Shown: positions 1-6,925 of the stretch, piece by piece
Position numbering within the stretch: the first letter of the stretch is position 1
Layout of the letters: the number at the start of each line of letters is the position of its first letter
From: JBGSLA01 sp965602785
Lineage (GTDB): Bacteria; Desulfobacterota; Desulfobaccia; Desulfobaccales; 0-14-0-80-60-11
Direction of reading: 5' to 3'
DNA: 11,717 bases
Assembly: GCA_965602785.1 (NCBI GenBank)
Contig: CBFDAH010000088.1
Coordinates: 1-11,717 of the forward strand
Notes under the pieces: model-generated
Databases searched by the model: none
What the model saw: the letters and a program-made list of their open reading frames with translations, nothing else
What the model was told of the DNA's origin: nothing
Program-made: the position numbers and the translations under genes

Positions 1-2
1 GT

Positions 3-44
3 GGGGGGTGGGGGGGGTGGGCCGGGACCTCCGGTCCCTGGCCC
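3..44. repeat. G-rich tract followed by a strong hairpin downstream of the Cys-rich gene
   Basis: Bases 3-21 hold runs of 6, 8 and 3 G separated by single T. They can be read as four G-triplets (6-8, 10-12, 15-17, 19-21) with loops of 1, 2 and 1 bases, which fits a G-quadruplex consensus on the plus strand. Directly after, 19-29 (GGGCCGGGACC) pairs with 33-44 (GGTCCCTGGCCC), with a three-base loop TCC and a single bulged T at 39. The hairpin starts 6 bases past the stop of the minus-strand Cys-rich gene. On that strand it is followed by a C-rich tract, not a U-run, so it is not a standard Rho-independent terminator. The window edge cuts off whatever lies beyond. Confidence 0.6.
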
Positions 45-49
45 TCCCC

Positions 50-262
50 TCACACATTTTGCTGGCTTGCTTCTTCCTCCTGGCAGCGTTTCTTGGCCTC
101 TTTGCCGCAAATTTCCCAGATGACGCAGCTTTGGCGAGATTTGCAGTAATTGCAGGGATCAGTACAGGCCTGGCAGTCGTCCAGGCACGCCTGGCAGTAG
201 TGATATTCCATCTTGTCGCAGCGGTACGGGGCCTCCCGTCCCGGGTGAAAGCGGCATTCCAT
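50..262 (-). CDS. small Cys-rich, B-box zinc-finger-like protein (70 aa)
   Basis: Function unknown; probably a small cytoplasmic zinc-binding protein. The 70 residues contain 11 Cys (3, 15, 23, 26, 30, 33, 37, 40, 46, 52, 60) plus His6 and His21. The first part reads C-x2-H-x8-C-x7-C-x2-C, which resembles the first zinc site of B-box fingers. It is followed by C-x3-C-x2-C-x3-C-x2-C and an acidic, Gln-rich tail. No signal peptide or membrane segment is visible. I chose ATG 262 over the upstream in-frame start at 310 because GGAGG and AAGGA sit 13 and 4 bases ahead of it and the Cys pattern begins immediately. It is divergent from pcm, with 168 bases between the two starts. Proteins of this look seem to recur in Desulfobacterota, but that is memory, not a search. 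The gene is well supported and the function is not. Confidence 0.75.
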   Translation of the reverse strand: MECRFHPGREAPYRCDKMEYHYCQACLDDCQACTDPCNYCKSRQSCVIWEICGKEAKKRCQEEEASQQNV

Positions 263-290
263 GTTTTCCTTTTTCCCTCCCTTACGATAT

Positions 291-296
291 ATTATC
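291..296 (-). promoter_or_regulatory. possible -10 element for the Cys-rich gene
   Basis: Read on the minus strand, this is GATAAT inside an AT-rich patch, 28 bases upstream of the ATG at 262. No good -35 hexamer lies 16-18 bases further upstream, so this is a weak call based on the -10 likeness and position only. Confidence 0.3.
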
Positions 297-371
297 AAAC
301 AGTAAGCCATCAGGCAGCGAAAAGTGTGGGTGCACTCAACCGCTGTCTGCCGAGTGGGTGGCCGCCGTGCC

Positions 372-377
372 TATAAT
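372..377 (+). promoter_or_regulatory. possible -10 element for pcm
   Basis: A perfect TATAAT sits 53 bases upstream of the pcm ATG in otherwise GC-rich sequence. A TG dinucleotide lies two bases upstream (368-369), one base off the extended -10 spacing. No clear TTGACA-like -35 is seen at 16-18 bases. The 168-base divergent region 263-430 contains nothing else I can identify. Confidence 0.45.
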
Positions 378-430
378 GTAATAGATGAGAACGGCGACCG
401 GGAAGTATCCTCTACCAGAGACATTCACCT

Positions 431-1111
431 ATGCCGGAAGCACAGGAAGATAAATATCTCGAAGCCCGGCAGTGGATGGTGGAGAGCCAGATCAAGCGCC
501 GGGGGGTGACTGACCCCCGGGTTCTGGCTGCAATGGGCAAGGTGCCCCGCCACCGCTTCGTGCCCCACCACCTGGGGGAGCAGTCCTACAATGACTACCC
601 CCTCCCCATCGGGGAAGACCAGACCATTTCCCAGCCCTACATCGTTGCCTTGATGACCGATGCCCTGGAGCTTACGGGCCAGGAAAAAGTTTTGGAGCTG
701 GGGACCGGCTCCGGTTACCAGGCCGCGGTCCTGGCGGAACTGGCCGCGCAAGTTTTCTCAATTGAGCGGATTCCTTCCCTGGCCCGCACGGCAGAGCACA
801 TCTTAGCGGGGTTAGGTTACACCAATGTCACTGTGCGGGTGTCCGACGGCACCATGGGGTGGCCGGAGGAAGCTCCCTTTGACGCCATCCTGGTCACGGC
901 CGGTTCCCCCCAGGTACCGCCGCCGCTGGTGGAGCAGTTGGCCGTGGGGGGGCGCCTGGTTATTCCGGTGGGGGACAAGTACACCCAGACCTTGACCCGG
1001 GTGCGCCGCACCCCCGAAGGCCTGAAACACGAGTACCTGGGGGGCTGCCGCTTCGTGAAGCTCATCGGCAGGCACGGCTGGCAGGTGGGCACGACGGAAG
1101 GGGGGTATTGA
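431..1111 (+). CDS. pcm: protein-L-isoaspartate O-methyltransferase
   Basis: A cytosolic protein-repair enzyme that transfers a methyl group from S-adenosylmethionine to isoaspartyl residues of damaged proteins. The 226 residues are the usual family length. Seen in sequence: the PCMT signature DQTISQPY at residues 63-70, with the Thr-Ile-Ser substrate-site element; SAM motif I VLELGTGSG at 87-95; the acidic residue of motif II in FSIER shortly after; and a DAILVTAG strand later. The ATG at 431 has only a weak purine-rich stretch (AGAGA) upstream. An alternative ATG at 476, before VESQIKRRG, would trim the N-terminus but also has no clear ribosome site. It probably shares a transcript with the DUF6765-like gene 30 bases downstream. 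pcm often pairs with surE, which is not seen here. Identification is firm. Confidence 0.96.
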   Translation: MPEAQEDKYLEARQWMVESQIKRRGVTDPRVLAAMGKVPRHRFVPHHLGEQSYNDYPLPIGEDQTISQPYIVALMTDALELTGQEKVLELGTGSGYQAAVLAELAAQVFSIERIPSLARTAEHILAGLGYTNVTVRVSDGTMGWPEEAPFDAILVTAGSPQVPPPLVEQLAVGGRLVIPVGDKYTQTLTRVRRTPEGLKHEYLGGCRFVKLIGRHGWQVGTTEGGY

Positions 1112-1141
1112 AAGGCGAAATCCGAGGGGAGGGCGAGCCAC

Positions 1142-2188
1142 ATGAGAAAAGATTTTCATTTTTACGCCATCTACGCCCTGGCCCGGGCCGCTGGTTTTCC
1201 TCCAGAACAGGCTCACATCGTAGCTTATTCCAGCCAGCATACTGATGACGCGGTATCCGAGGAGGCCATTGGGTTTGAGGATGGCCCCGAGTTCGAACCC
1301 GTCCTTACCGCCCACCGGCTAGTCGATCTTCAAAGTGTGGCGGAGAGGACCTGCCACCGGGTCTGGATGCCCTTTCATTTTCTGCCCGCCAACCAGGGTG
1401 GGGATTTGCCCGAACGACTGGTGACCAAGCCTCAAGGTGAAAGTGAAATCGCTCAAGAGATTATCAGGAGTTTTCTTCAACTTCCCCCGTTGCCCTACAG
1501 CCTCCATCAATTAGGGATTATCCTCCATGTGTTGGCAGACACCTATTCTCATCAAAACTTTCTCGGCCTCAGGAACAGACTGAATAGCATCTCCGATGTG
1601 AAAATCCCAGGCGAGGCAGATCTAATGCGGAAGCTGGTGGATTTACTCGCCCCGAACCTGGGGCATGCCCAGGCGGGATCGATTCCTGACATGCCGTTCA
1701 TCACCTGGCAATACAGGACTTCTCAGGGGGAGTTGGTCAGGGTGGCCAATCTTGAGCGGGCCATGTCTGCGGCAGAGGATTGCTTTGTATTCTTACGTCG
1801 ATATGGTGAGGTAGACCATAGTTTTGAGCGGGTTGAAGGAGTTGCCTGGGATTCCATTGTCCCAGCGGTGAGAGCTTTGTTGGCCCGCCGCGGGGAGCTG
1901 GAAGAATGCGAAGAGGACTGGAAAACGGCTATTGCCCAAGGAGAGTTGGGTTTCATCCCCTTCGGCAGGGATTTAGCACTCGATTATGATTATCTGGAGT
2001 GGTATGAAGCCGCGGTTGACCAAGATTGGGTCATGGAGGGCGACCAGGAATTCACGGTCTTTGAGAAAAAAGAAGGCTTCGCGACAAGCAACTGGAAATT
2101 CTTCCACGAGGCTGCAGCCGATTACCGGTCCACAGTCTTTCAGAAAACCTGTGAAGCCGCGGGGTTGCCAGGAATCATTTCAGCTTAG
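1142..2188 (+). CDS. DUF6765-like protein, putative zinc-dependent phospholipase C-like fold (348 aa)
   Basis: I recognise this only as resembling the uncharacterised DUF6765 family. The N-terminus MRKDFHFY is followed by regularly spaced possible metal ligands: His6, His33/Asp35/Asp36, His58/Asp62, His72, His79, then H122-x6-H129-x3-D133-x3-H137 in LHVLADTYSHQNF. The H-x3-D-x3-5-H pattern on a helix is typical of the zinc phospholipase C / S1-P1 nuclease fold, so a metal-dependent hydrolase or metal-binding helical protein is inferred. No signal peptide or membrane helix is seen, unlike secreted phospholipases C, which argues for a cytosolic role. GGAGG at 1128-1132 lies 9 bases ahead of the ATG. 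GC is low for the window: 28/60 at 1801-1860 and 30/60 at 1981-2040, against 46/60 in pcm (901-960) and 49/60 in mnmE (10801-10860). Substrate is unknown. Confidence 0.8.
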   Translation: MRKDFHFYAIYALARAAGFPPEQAHIVAYSSQHTDDAVSEEAIGFEDGPEFEPVLTAHRLVDLQSVAERTCHRVWMPFHFLPANQGGDLPERLVTKPQGESEIAQEIIRSFLQLPPLPYSLHQLGIILHVLADTYSHQNFLGLRNRLNSISDVKIPGEADLMRKLVDLLAPNLGHAQAGSIPDMPFITWQYRTSQGELVRVANLERAMSAAEDCFVFLRRYGEVDHSFERVEGVAWDSIVPAVRALLARRGELEECEEDWKTAIAQGELGFIPFGRDLALDYDYLEWYEAAVDQDWVMEGDQEFTVFEKKEGFATSNWKFFHEAAADYRSTVFQKTCEAAGLPGIISA

Positions 2189-2211
2189 CTCCACCCCCCA
2201 CCCCACAAACA

Positions 2212-4128
2212 TCACTTCGACTGGGCCACGCGGCGTTTCTGGAAGTACGCCGCCAGAACACGCCGGGCCAGGGGCGCCGCAACTTGGCCCCCCTGGCCGC
2301 CATGCTCCACGATGACGGACACTGCCAGTTGGGGGTTGTCAGCCGGGGCGTAGGCCACGAACCAGGCGTGGTTTTGGAATTTCCGAATCTTTTTCCCGGA
2401 CTTCTCCTTTTCCAAAGAGACCACCTGAGAGGTGCCGGTCTTGCCGGCCACTTTCCTGTGGGGCAAATAAGCGCGTCTGCCGGTGCCGGAGCTCACCACG
2501 GCAGCCAGGGCCTTGCGCACCAGGGCCAGGTGGCCGGGTTGGGCCCGGAGGCGGCTCTTGACGATGGGCTTGAAGGAGTGCAGGATTTCCCCCGCCGGGC
2601 TCTCCACCTTCTCCACGAGCTGGGGCTCAAAGACGGTGCCGCCGTTGGCCACCGCGGCAGCCATCTGGGCTACCTGGAGGGGTGTCATGAGGTTGTAGCC
2701 CTGGCCGATGGCCACGGATAAGGTATCCCCCTCCCGCCAGTGGTCCCGGAAGCGGGCGAGTTTCCAGGCGGCGGAGGCCACCAGCCCCGGCATTTCCTTA
2801 CCCAGTTTAATGCCCGTGGGGGCCCCCAGCCCAAAGCGGCGGCTCCACTTGGCGATGCGTTCGATCCCCAAACGTCGTCCCACCGTGTAGAAATAAACAT
2901 CGCAGGAGGCCACCAGGGCCCGGTGCAGGTCCACTGAGCCATGGCCCTTCTTTCTCCAGCAGTGGAACACATGTTTGCCGGAGGAAAGGGAGCCGCTACA
3001 ATGAATGTAGGTTTTGGGGGTAATGACATTTTCTTCCAGGCCCGCCACGGCCATGACGATCTTAAAGGTGGAGCCCGGGGGATACTGCCCTTTGATGGCC
3101 CGGTTTAACAAGGGGTGGTACTTGTGGTTGATGATCTTCCGCCACTCCTCGGGGCTCAGTCCCCGCTCAAAGGCTTCATGGGAAAAAGCCGGGGAAGAGG
3201 CCAGGGCCAGGATCTTACCGTTTTGCGGGTTCAGGGCCACGATGGCCCCCACCTTGTCTTGAAGGCAGTCCTCCACCTCCTGCTGCAGGCCTGAATCCAG
3301 GGTCAGGTGAAGGTTGGCGCCGGGGGTGGAGGGTTTCAGGTTTACCTTTCCCAACTCCCGGCCGAAAGCGTCCACCTCAATGCGGCGGGAGCCCCGCTGG
3401 CCCCTGAGATATTCCTCCCAGGCCACCTCGATGCCGTAGCGGCCCAAGTAGTCCCCCATTTTGTAGGTGGGGTAGCGACCGCTCTTGAGCTGGGTCTCGG
3501 TGATCTCCCCCAAGTAGCCCAACACGTGGGGGGCCAGCGCCTGGTAACGATATTCCCGCCTGGGGGCAATCTGGATAAGGCACCCGGGAAGCTCCGCTTT
3601 ATAGGTCTCCACCAGAGCCATTTCCTCCCAGGAGAGGTGGGTTTTGAGGCGCACCTGTTGGAGACCGGCCTGGGCGGCTTTCTCCAGGTGGGCAGTGAGA
3701 GCTTTCCCGTTCAGGTGCAAGAGAGAACCCAGGCGTTGGCCCAGAAGGGCCGGGTCGGGCACATCCTCCAGGACTACCTTGAGGTCGAAACTGGGGCGGT
3801 TATCCACCAGGATCTTGCCCTGCCGGTCCAGGATCATGCCCCGCCAGGGACTAAGATCCTGAACCCGGATGCGGTTGTACTCGGAGCGCTTACGGAGTTG
3901 TTCCCCCTCCAGCATCTGGAGGTACCAGAGGCGCAGGAATAGCAGTCCGAAAAGGAAGAGAAGAATAAGGGCCACCCGGACCTGGATGCGCCGGGAGCGC
4001 TCAAATTCCTCCTGGGACATGGTACCCCCCAGCGGCTCCTCCAGGAAGGGAACGTCTAAAGGCGGGGAAGAGCGTTTCCCCTTCCTCTTCATTTTTCCCG
4101 TCTCGGGGCCCGGGGGGGGTTTTACCAT
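2212..4128 (-). CDS. mrdA: peptidoglycan D,D-transpeptidase MrdA (penicillin-binding protein 2)
   Basis: Class B penicillin-binding protein that cross-links lateral-wall peptidoglycan with the Mre complex and RodA. Seen in the 638 residues: a basic cytoplasmic N-terminus, one membrane anchor (VRVALILLFLFGLLFLRLWY), a dimerisation/pedestal region, and the transpeptidase domain. Its three active-site motifs are S353-T-F-K356 (nucleophile Ser353), S408-C-D410 (the SxN-equivalent, with Asp as in other PBP2 proteins), and K563-T-G-T. I chose ATG 4128 rather than 4161 because GGAGG at 4137-4141 lies 8 bases ahead and the start overlaps the mreD stop as ATGGTAA, which suggests translational coupling. 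It is the last gene of mreBCD-mrdA. The usual next gene, rodA, is absent, and the stop lies 23 bases from that of a convergent gene. Length and motifs are complete. Confidence 0.96.
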   Translation of the reverse strand: MVKPPPGPETGKMKRKGKRSSPPLDVPFLEEPLGGTMSQEEFERSRRIQVRVALILLFLFGLLFLRLWYLQMLEGEQLRKRSEYNRIRVQDLSPWRGMILDRQGKILVDNRPSFDLKVVLEDVPDPALLGQRLGSLLHLNGKALTAHLEKAAQAGLQQVRLKTHLSWEEMALVETYKAELPGCLIQIAPRREYRYQALAPHVLGYLGEITETQLKSGRYPTYKMGDYLGRYGIEVAWEEYLRGQRGSRRIEVDAFGRELGKVNLKPSTPGANLHLTLDSGLQQEVEDCLQDKVGAIVALNPQNGKILALASSPAFSHEAFERGLSPEEWRKIINHKYHPLLNRAIKGQYPPGSTFKIVMAVAGLEENVITPKTYIHCSGSLSSGKHVFHCWRKKGHGSVDLHRALVASCDVYFYTVGRRLGIERIAKWSRRFGLGAPTGIKLGKEMPGLVASAAWKLARFRDHWREGDTLSVAIGQGYNLMTPLQVAQMAAAVANGGTVFEPQLVEKVESPAGEILHSFKPIVKSRLRAQPGHLALVRKALAAVVSSGTGRRAYLPHRKVAGKTGTSQVVSLEKEKSGKKIRKFQNHAWFVAYAPADNPQLAVSVIVEHGGQGGQVAAPLARRVLAAYFQKRRVAQSK

Positions 4129-4637
4129 GAGGCCGACCTCCATGGGCGGGGCCGCCCCCATCGCTTGAGGAGATTATCCCAGGCTCGAAACAGGGCGAAG
4201 AACGCCGGGGTGACCACCGCAGTAACGATAAGCTCCAGGCCTCGCGGCCAGGACAGGTCCTCCAGGAGGACTTCCCGGGAGCCGAAGAGGGCCAGGATGA
4301 GCCGCACTCCCAGTTCCTGGAGGAGCAGGGCGGCCAGCATGGCCAGCATGAGGGGAACGGCGCTTTTCAGGAGAAAGCGCTCCCGGGCAACGCGGGCGGT
4401 CATCACCAGGACCAGGGAGCCCACTACGTGGACCCCGAAGGGAGTGAGGGCGTAACTGTCCTGGAGGAGGCCCAGCACCACCGCCAGGGCAAAGGCCACA
4501 GGCAGGGAGCCCCTGAGGCCGGCGTAAAACAGGAGGGGCGCCAGGGGGCGCAGGAAAACCTCAGGATACAGCAGGAGCTCATGCAGATAAAACAAAGCAA
4601 GCCCCCAAAGGGTGTAAGAAAAAAAGGATGTGAGCAT
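4122..4637 (-). CDS. mreD: rod shape-determining protein MreD
   Basis: Inner-membrane component of the rod-shape complex that works with MreC, RodA and PBP2. The 171 residues are the usual MreD length (about 160-170) and almost entirely hydrophobic, with about five or six predicted membrane helices. The stretch AVVLGLLQDSYALTPFG is the family's best-conserved element: G-x-x-x-D in a helix, then a PFG turn. The C-terminus is short, basic and cytoplasmic (LLKRWGRPRP). The ATG follows the mreC stop TGA by 2 bases and has no obvious Shine-Dalgarno sequence, so translation is probably coupled to mreC. The 3' end overlaps mrdA by 7 bases. MreD sequences are poorly conserved, so the call rests on topology, the PFG motif and position between mreC and mrdA; together these are convincing. 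Confidence 0.93.
   Translation of the reverse strand: MLTSFFSYTLWGLALFYLHELLLYPEVFLRPLAPLLFYAGLRGSLPVAFALAVVLGLLQDSYALTPFGVHVVGSLVLVMTARVARERFLLKSAVPLMLAMLAALLLQELGVRLILALFGSREVLLEDLSWPRGLELIVTAVVTPAFFALFRAWDNLLKRWGRPRPWRSASW
4137..4141 (-). promoter_or_regulatory. ribosome binding site deciding the mrdA start
   Basis: On the minus strand this is GGAGG, 8 bases before ATG 4128. It lies inside the end of mreD and supports the 4128 start over the longer in-frame option at 4161. Confidence 0.7.
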
Positions 4638-4639
4638 GG

Positions 4640-5476
4640 TCAGGGGGTGAGAGCCAACTTGGCCGTCTTGACGATGAGCACCTCCTCCAGGGCGGAGAGG
4701 TCAGCCACCGGGGTCACTATGATTTCCTGAAAAGCCCCGGGGGTATTTTTATTCACCCGGCTGATCCTGCCGAAGACCAGTCCTGCCGGGTAGATACCTC
4801 CCAGGCCCGAAGCCAGGATTAAGTCCCCCACCTCCACGTCGGCGTTCTTGGGCACGTATTCCAGGGAGCAGCGGTTGCCGCCTTTGCCCTGGAGGATACC
4901 CCGCACCCGGCTGCGCTGCACCATGGCATCAGCGCCGTTGTTCCGGTCCACGATGAGCATGACTTTGGCATAGTGGGGATAGGTCTCAACGATGCGGCCC
5001 ACGATGCCGCCTCCGCTCAGGACCGGCAAGCCCAGAGCGGCTCCCTCGCTCTTGCCCATATCCACGATGATGCAGCGGGACCACTGGGATGGGTCATACG
5101 CCACCACCCGGGCCCCGGTGACCGGCAGGGCCAACTGCTTTTTGAGGTCGAGGAGGGCCTCCAGACGCCGGGCCAGGAGCAGGGCCTCCTGATAGCGCAC
5201 GTCCTTTTGCTGGAATTCGGCCAGGCGTTGTTTTAACTCGGCGTTTTCCTTCGAAACCCCCACGAGGTAGATGTAGCCCCCCCAGAGGCGCTGGAGGGAA
5301 TCTCCCAGGGAATTCCAGGCGTTCATCACCGGGGCCGTCACGGAGACGATGGTTCCCTCGAGTTTCCTGACTATCGGGGCTCGTTTTAGGCTCAGGGAAA
5401 GGACGGCGATAATCGCGAACAGGGTGATGACGATAACCAGGGGGGTGCGCAGGCGGGTTCGGAGACGCACATCCAT
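4640..5476 (-). CDS. mreC: rod shape-determining protein MreC
   Basis: Bitopic inner-membrane protein with a periplasmic domain that links MreB filaments to PBP2. Seen: a basic N-terminus, one membrane helix (TPLVIVITLFAIIAVLSLSL), a helical coiled-coil region rich in Glu, Leu and Gln (roughly residues 75-115), then the paired beta-barrel region with LPVLSGGGIVGRIVE, VMLIVDRNNGADAMV, and the SGLGGIYPAGLVFGRI element characteristic of MreC. Total is 278 residues from ATG 5476. The alternative is TTG at 5485, overlapping the mreB stop as TTGA and adding three residues. ATG is preferred as the commoner codon, but its GAGG is only 3 bases away, so the start is not settled. The downstream stop sits 2 bases from mreD. 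Product identity is firm. Confidence 0.95.
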   Translation of the reverse strand: MDVRLRTRLRTPLVIVITLFAIIAVLSLSLKRAPIVRKLEGTIVSVTAPVMNAWNSLGDSLQRLWGGYIYLVGVSKENAELKQRLAEFQQKDVRYQEALLLARRLEALLDLKKQLALPVTGARVVAYDPSQWSRCIIVDMGKSEGAALGLPVLSGGGIVGRIVETYPHYAKVMLIVDRNNGADAMVQRSRVRGILQGKGGNRCSLEYVPKNADVEVGDLILASGLGGIYPAGLVFGRISRVNKNTPGAFQEIIVTPVADLSALEEVLIVKTAKLALTP

Positions 5477-5481
5477 GAGCC

Positions 5482-6513
5482 TCAATCAACCATTATTTCT
5501 TTGAGAATATTCAAGTTGTCCAGGGCCTTGCCGGACCCCAAGACCACGGTGGATAAGGGGTCATCGGTAATTTTAATGGGCAGCCCGGTCTCCTGGTGCA
5601 ACAGGACATCCAGGTACTTCAGCAGAGCCCCGCCACCGGTCAGGTAGATGCCATGATCCACGATGTCCGCGGCCAGCTCGGGGGGCGTCTGCTCCAGGGC
5701 GCTTTTCACGATGGAGACAATGGTATCGATCTGCTCCTGGATGGCCTGGCGAACCTCGTCCGAGTTGATGGTAATGATCTTGGGGATGCCGGTGATCAGG
5801 TCCCGGCCCTTCACGTCCATGGTTTCCGTTTCCCCGCGGTAGGCATTGCCGATGGAGGTCTTGATGATTTCGGCGGTGCGCTCGCCGATGGCCAGGTTGT
5901 AGGTGCGCTTGATGTACTGGAGGATGGCCTCGTCCATCTTGTCACCGCCCACCCGCGCGCTCTTGGAGTAGACGATGCCCGCCAGGGAAATGACGCCCAC
6001 CTCGGTGGTGCCGCCGCCGATGTCCACCACCATGTTGCAGATGGGCTCGGTGATGGGCAAGCCCGCGCCGATGGCCGCAGCCATGGGTTCTTCGATGAGG
6101 TAGACTTCCCGGGCGCCGGCGGACTCGGCAGACTCCTTGACGGCCCGCTTCTCCACCGGGGTGATGCCACTGGGTACGCAGACGATGATGCGGGGGCGGA
6201 TGAGGCTGCGGCGGTTGTGTACCTTGCGGATGAAGTGGCGCAGCATGGCTTCGGTGATTTCGAAGTCGGCGATGACCCCATCTTTCATGGGGCGGATGGC
6301 CACAATATTACCCGGGGTGCGGCCCAGCATCATTTTGGCTTCCCGGCCCACGGCCAAGACCCGGTTGCGGTCCCGGTAATTCCGGCGCACGGCCACCACC
6401 GACGGCTCGGAGAGCACGATGCCCTTCCCCTTGACGTAGACCAGGGTGTTGGCAGTACCCAGATCAATGGCTAAGTCGTTAGAAAACCAGCCTAAAATTG
6501 GATCCAGGAACAT
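5482..6513 (-). CDS. mreB: rod shape-determining protein MreB (bacterial actin)
   Basis: Actin-like ATPase that forms membrane-associated filaments directing lateral wall synthesis. The 343 residues match the family length. Seen: phosphate-1 loop DLAIDLGTANTLVY near the N-terminus, an IRPMKDGVIADFE segment, IEEPMAAAIGAGLPI, phosphate-2 MVVDIGGGTTEVGVISL, and the adenosine-binding GIYLTGGGALL near the C-terminus. The N-terminal MFLDPILGWFSN probably forms the amphipathic membrane-binding segment. ATG 6513 is preferred over 6540 because AAGGAG (6521-6526) lies 7 bases upstream and the protein then begins where MreB family members usually do. It is the first gene of mreBCD-mrdA. Its stop overlaps the possible TTG start of mreC, or lies 5 bases before its ATG. 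No missing motif is seen. Confidence 0.98.
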   Translation of the reverse strand: MFLDPILGWFSNDLAIDLGTANTLVYVKGKGIVLSEPSVVAVRRNYRDRNRVLAVGREAKMMLGRTPGNIVAIRPMKDGVIADFEITEAMLRHFIRKVHNRRSLIRPRIIVCVPSGITPVEKRAVKESAESAGAREVYLIEEPMAAAIGAGLPITEPICNMVVDIGGGTTEVGVISLAGIVYSKSARVGGDKMDEAILQYIKRTYNLAIGERTAEIIKTSIGNAYRGETETMDVKGRDLITGIPKIITINSDEVRQAIQEQIDTIVSIVKSALEQTPPELAADIVDHGIYLTGGGALLKYLDVLLHQETGLPIKITDDPLSTVVLGSGKALDNLNILKEIMVD

Positions 6514-6520
6514 GGAACAT

Positions 6521-6526
6521 CTCCTT
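6521..6526 (-). promoter_or_regulatory. ribosome binding site deciding the mreB start
   Basis: On the minus strand this is AAGGAG, 7 bases before ATG 6513. It fixes the short start over the in-frame ATG-like option 27 bases upstream. Confidence 0.75.
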
Positions 6527-6651
6527 TTTATGCAAAGCAACAGGCCTTGAGAGGGTCATCGGGGCGGTCAGGCGACCTCGAACAGGCGGCGTGTTTGATA
6601 TCTAGAAGCCTGCCAGATAATTGTGCCATTTAGGTAGAAAAATTCAACCTT

Positions 6652-6670
6652 AAAGTGAAGATGCCACTTT
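6652..6670. repeat. inverted repeat upstream of mreB
   Basis: AAAGTG (6652-6657) and CACTTT (6665-6670) form a perfect 6-base stem with a 7-base loop. The overlapping GTGAA/TTCAC (6655-6659, 6669-6673) gives an alternative pairing. On the minus strand it lies 27 bases past the end of the methyltransferase remnant and is followed within about 10 bases by TTTTT, so it could be a weak terminator, or an operator in the mreB upstream region. Neither role is proven. Confidence 0.35.
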
Positions 6671-6697
6671 CACGTGGTAACAAAGCCCTCAGGATAT

Positions 6698-6925
6698 TCA
6701 GGCTGATCGGACGAAGGCAGAGAATTCTTCAAAGGGGTAGAGTTTCTTGGCCTTGACCCGGCTGAAGCCGCCCCGCCGGAGGTGGGCGATCATCTCCTCG
6801 GGGGTGGGGAGGGGCCCACAGCCTTCCGTGGCAGCTCGGGAAAAGGGATTCAGCCTCCTTCCCAGCCGATGCAATAAGGCCAACTTACCGCTTATAATGA
6901 GGTTGGCGAGGCCGACAACGTTCAA
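6698..6925 (-). pseudogene. C-terminal remnant of a class I SAM-dependent methyltransferase
   Basis: A 75-codon reading frame whose translation resembles the tail of a SAM-dependent methyltransferase. A TPEEMIAHLRRGGFSRVKAKK segment matches the helix and strand just before the end of such enzymes, and FEEFSAFVRS matches the closing strand. The SAM-binding motif I and the rest of the Rossmann core are absent. The frame opens after an in-frame TAA about 27 bases upstream, and the sequence further back is AT-rich promoter-like DNA, so the 5' part appears deleted rather than frameshifted. The first start-like codon is TTG 6925 with AGGGG 5 bases ahead, so a 75-residue peptide could still be made. 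It is divergent from rpmH and lies upstream of mreB on the same strand. The family call rests on tail resemblance alone; a genuine small unknown protein is the alternative. Confidence 0.4.

Noticed and set aside
8..376. Plus-strand open frame of 122 codons with a hydrophobic N-terminal part
   Set aside because: It lies opposite the Cys-rich gene and the divergent promoter region. The Cys-rich frame has a better start, ribosome site and patterned metal ligands. Hydrophobicity on the opposite strand of such sequence is expected by chance.
3799..3807. DnaA-box-like TTATCCACC (also its complement near 5549)
   Set aside because: Both are single near-matches inside mrdA and mreB coding sequence. 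No cluster of boxes exists in the 6514-7189 intergenic region, so there is no support for an origin in this window.
5596..6474. Long plus-strand open frame (292 codons) opposite mreB
   Set aside because: It is the antisense shadow of mreB, which has full actin-family motifs. The shadow protein has the Gly/Asp/Val/His bias typical of reverse-strand reading in GC-rich genes.
6620..6640. TGGCAC on the minus strand upstream of mreB as a sigma-54 promoter
   Set aside because: The -12 part after the five-base spacing reads TCTGG instead of TTGC, so the essential GC element is not in place.
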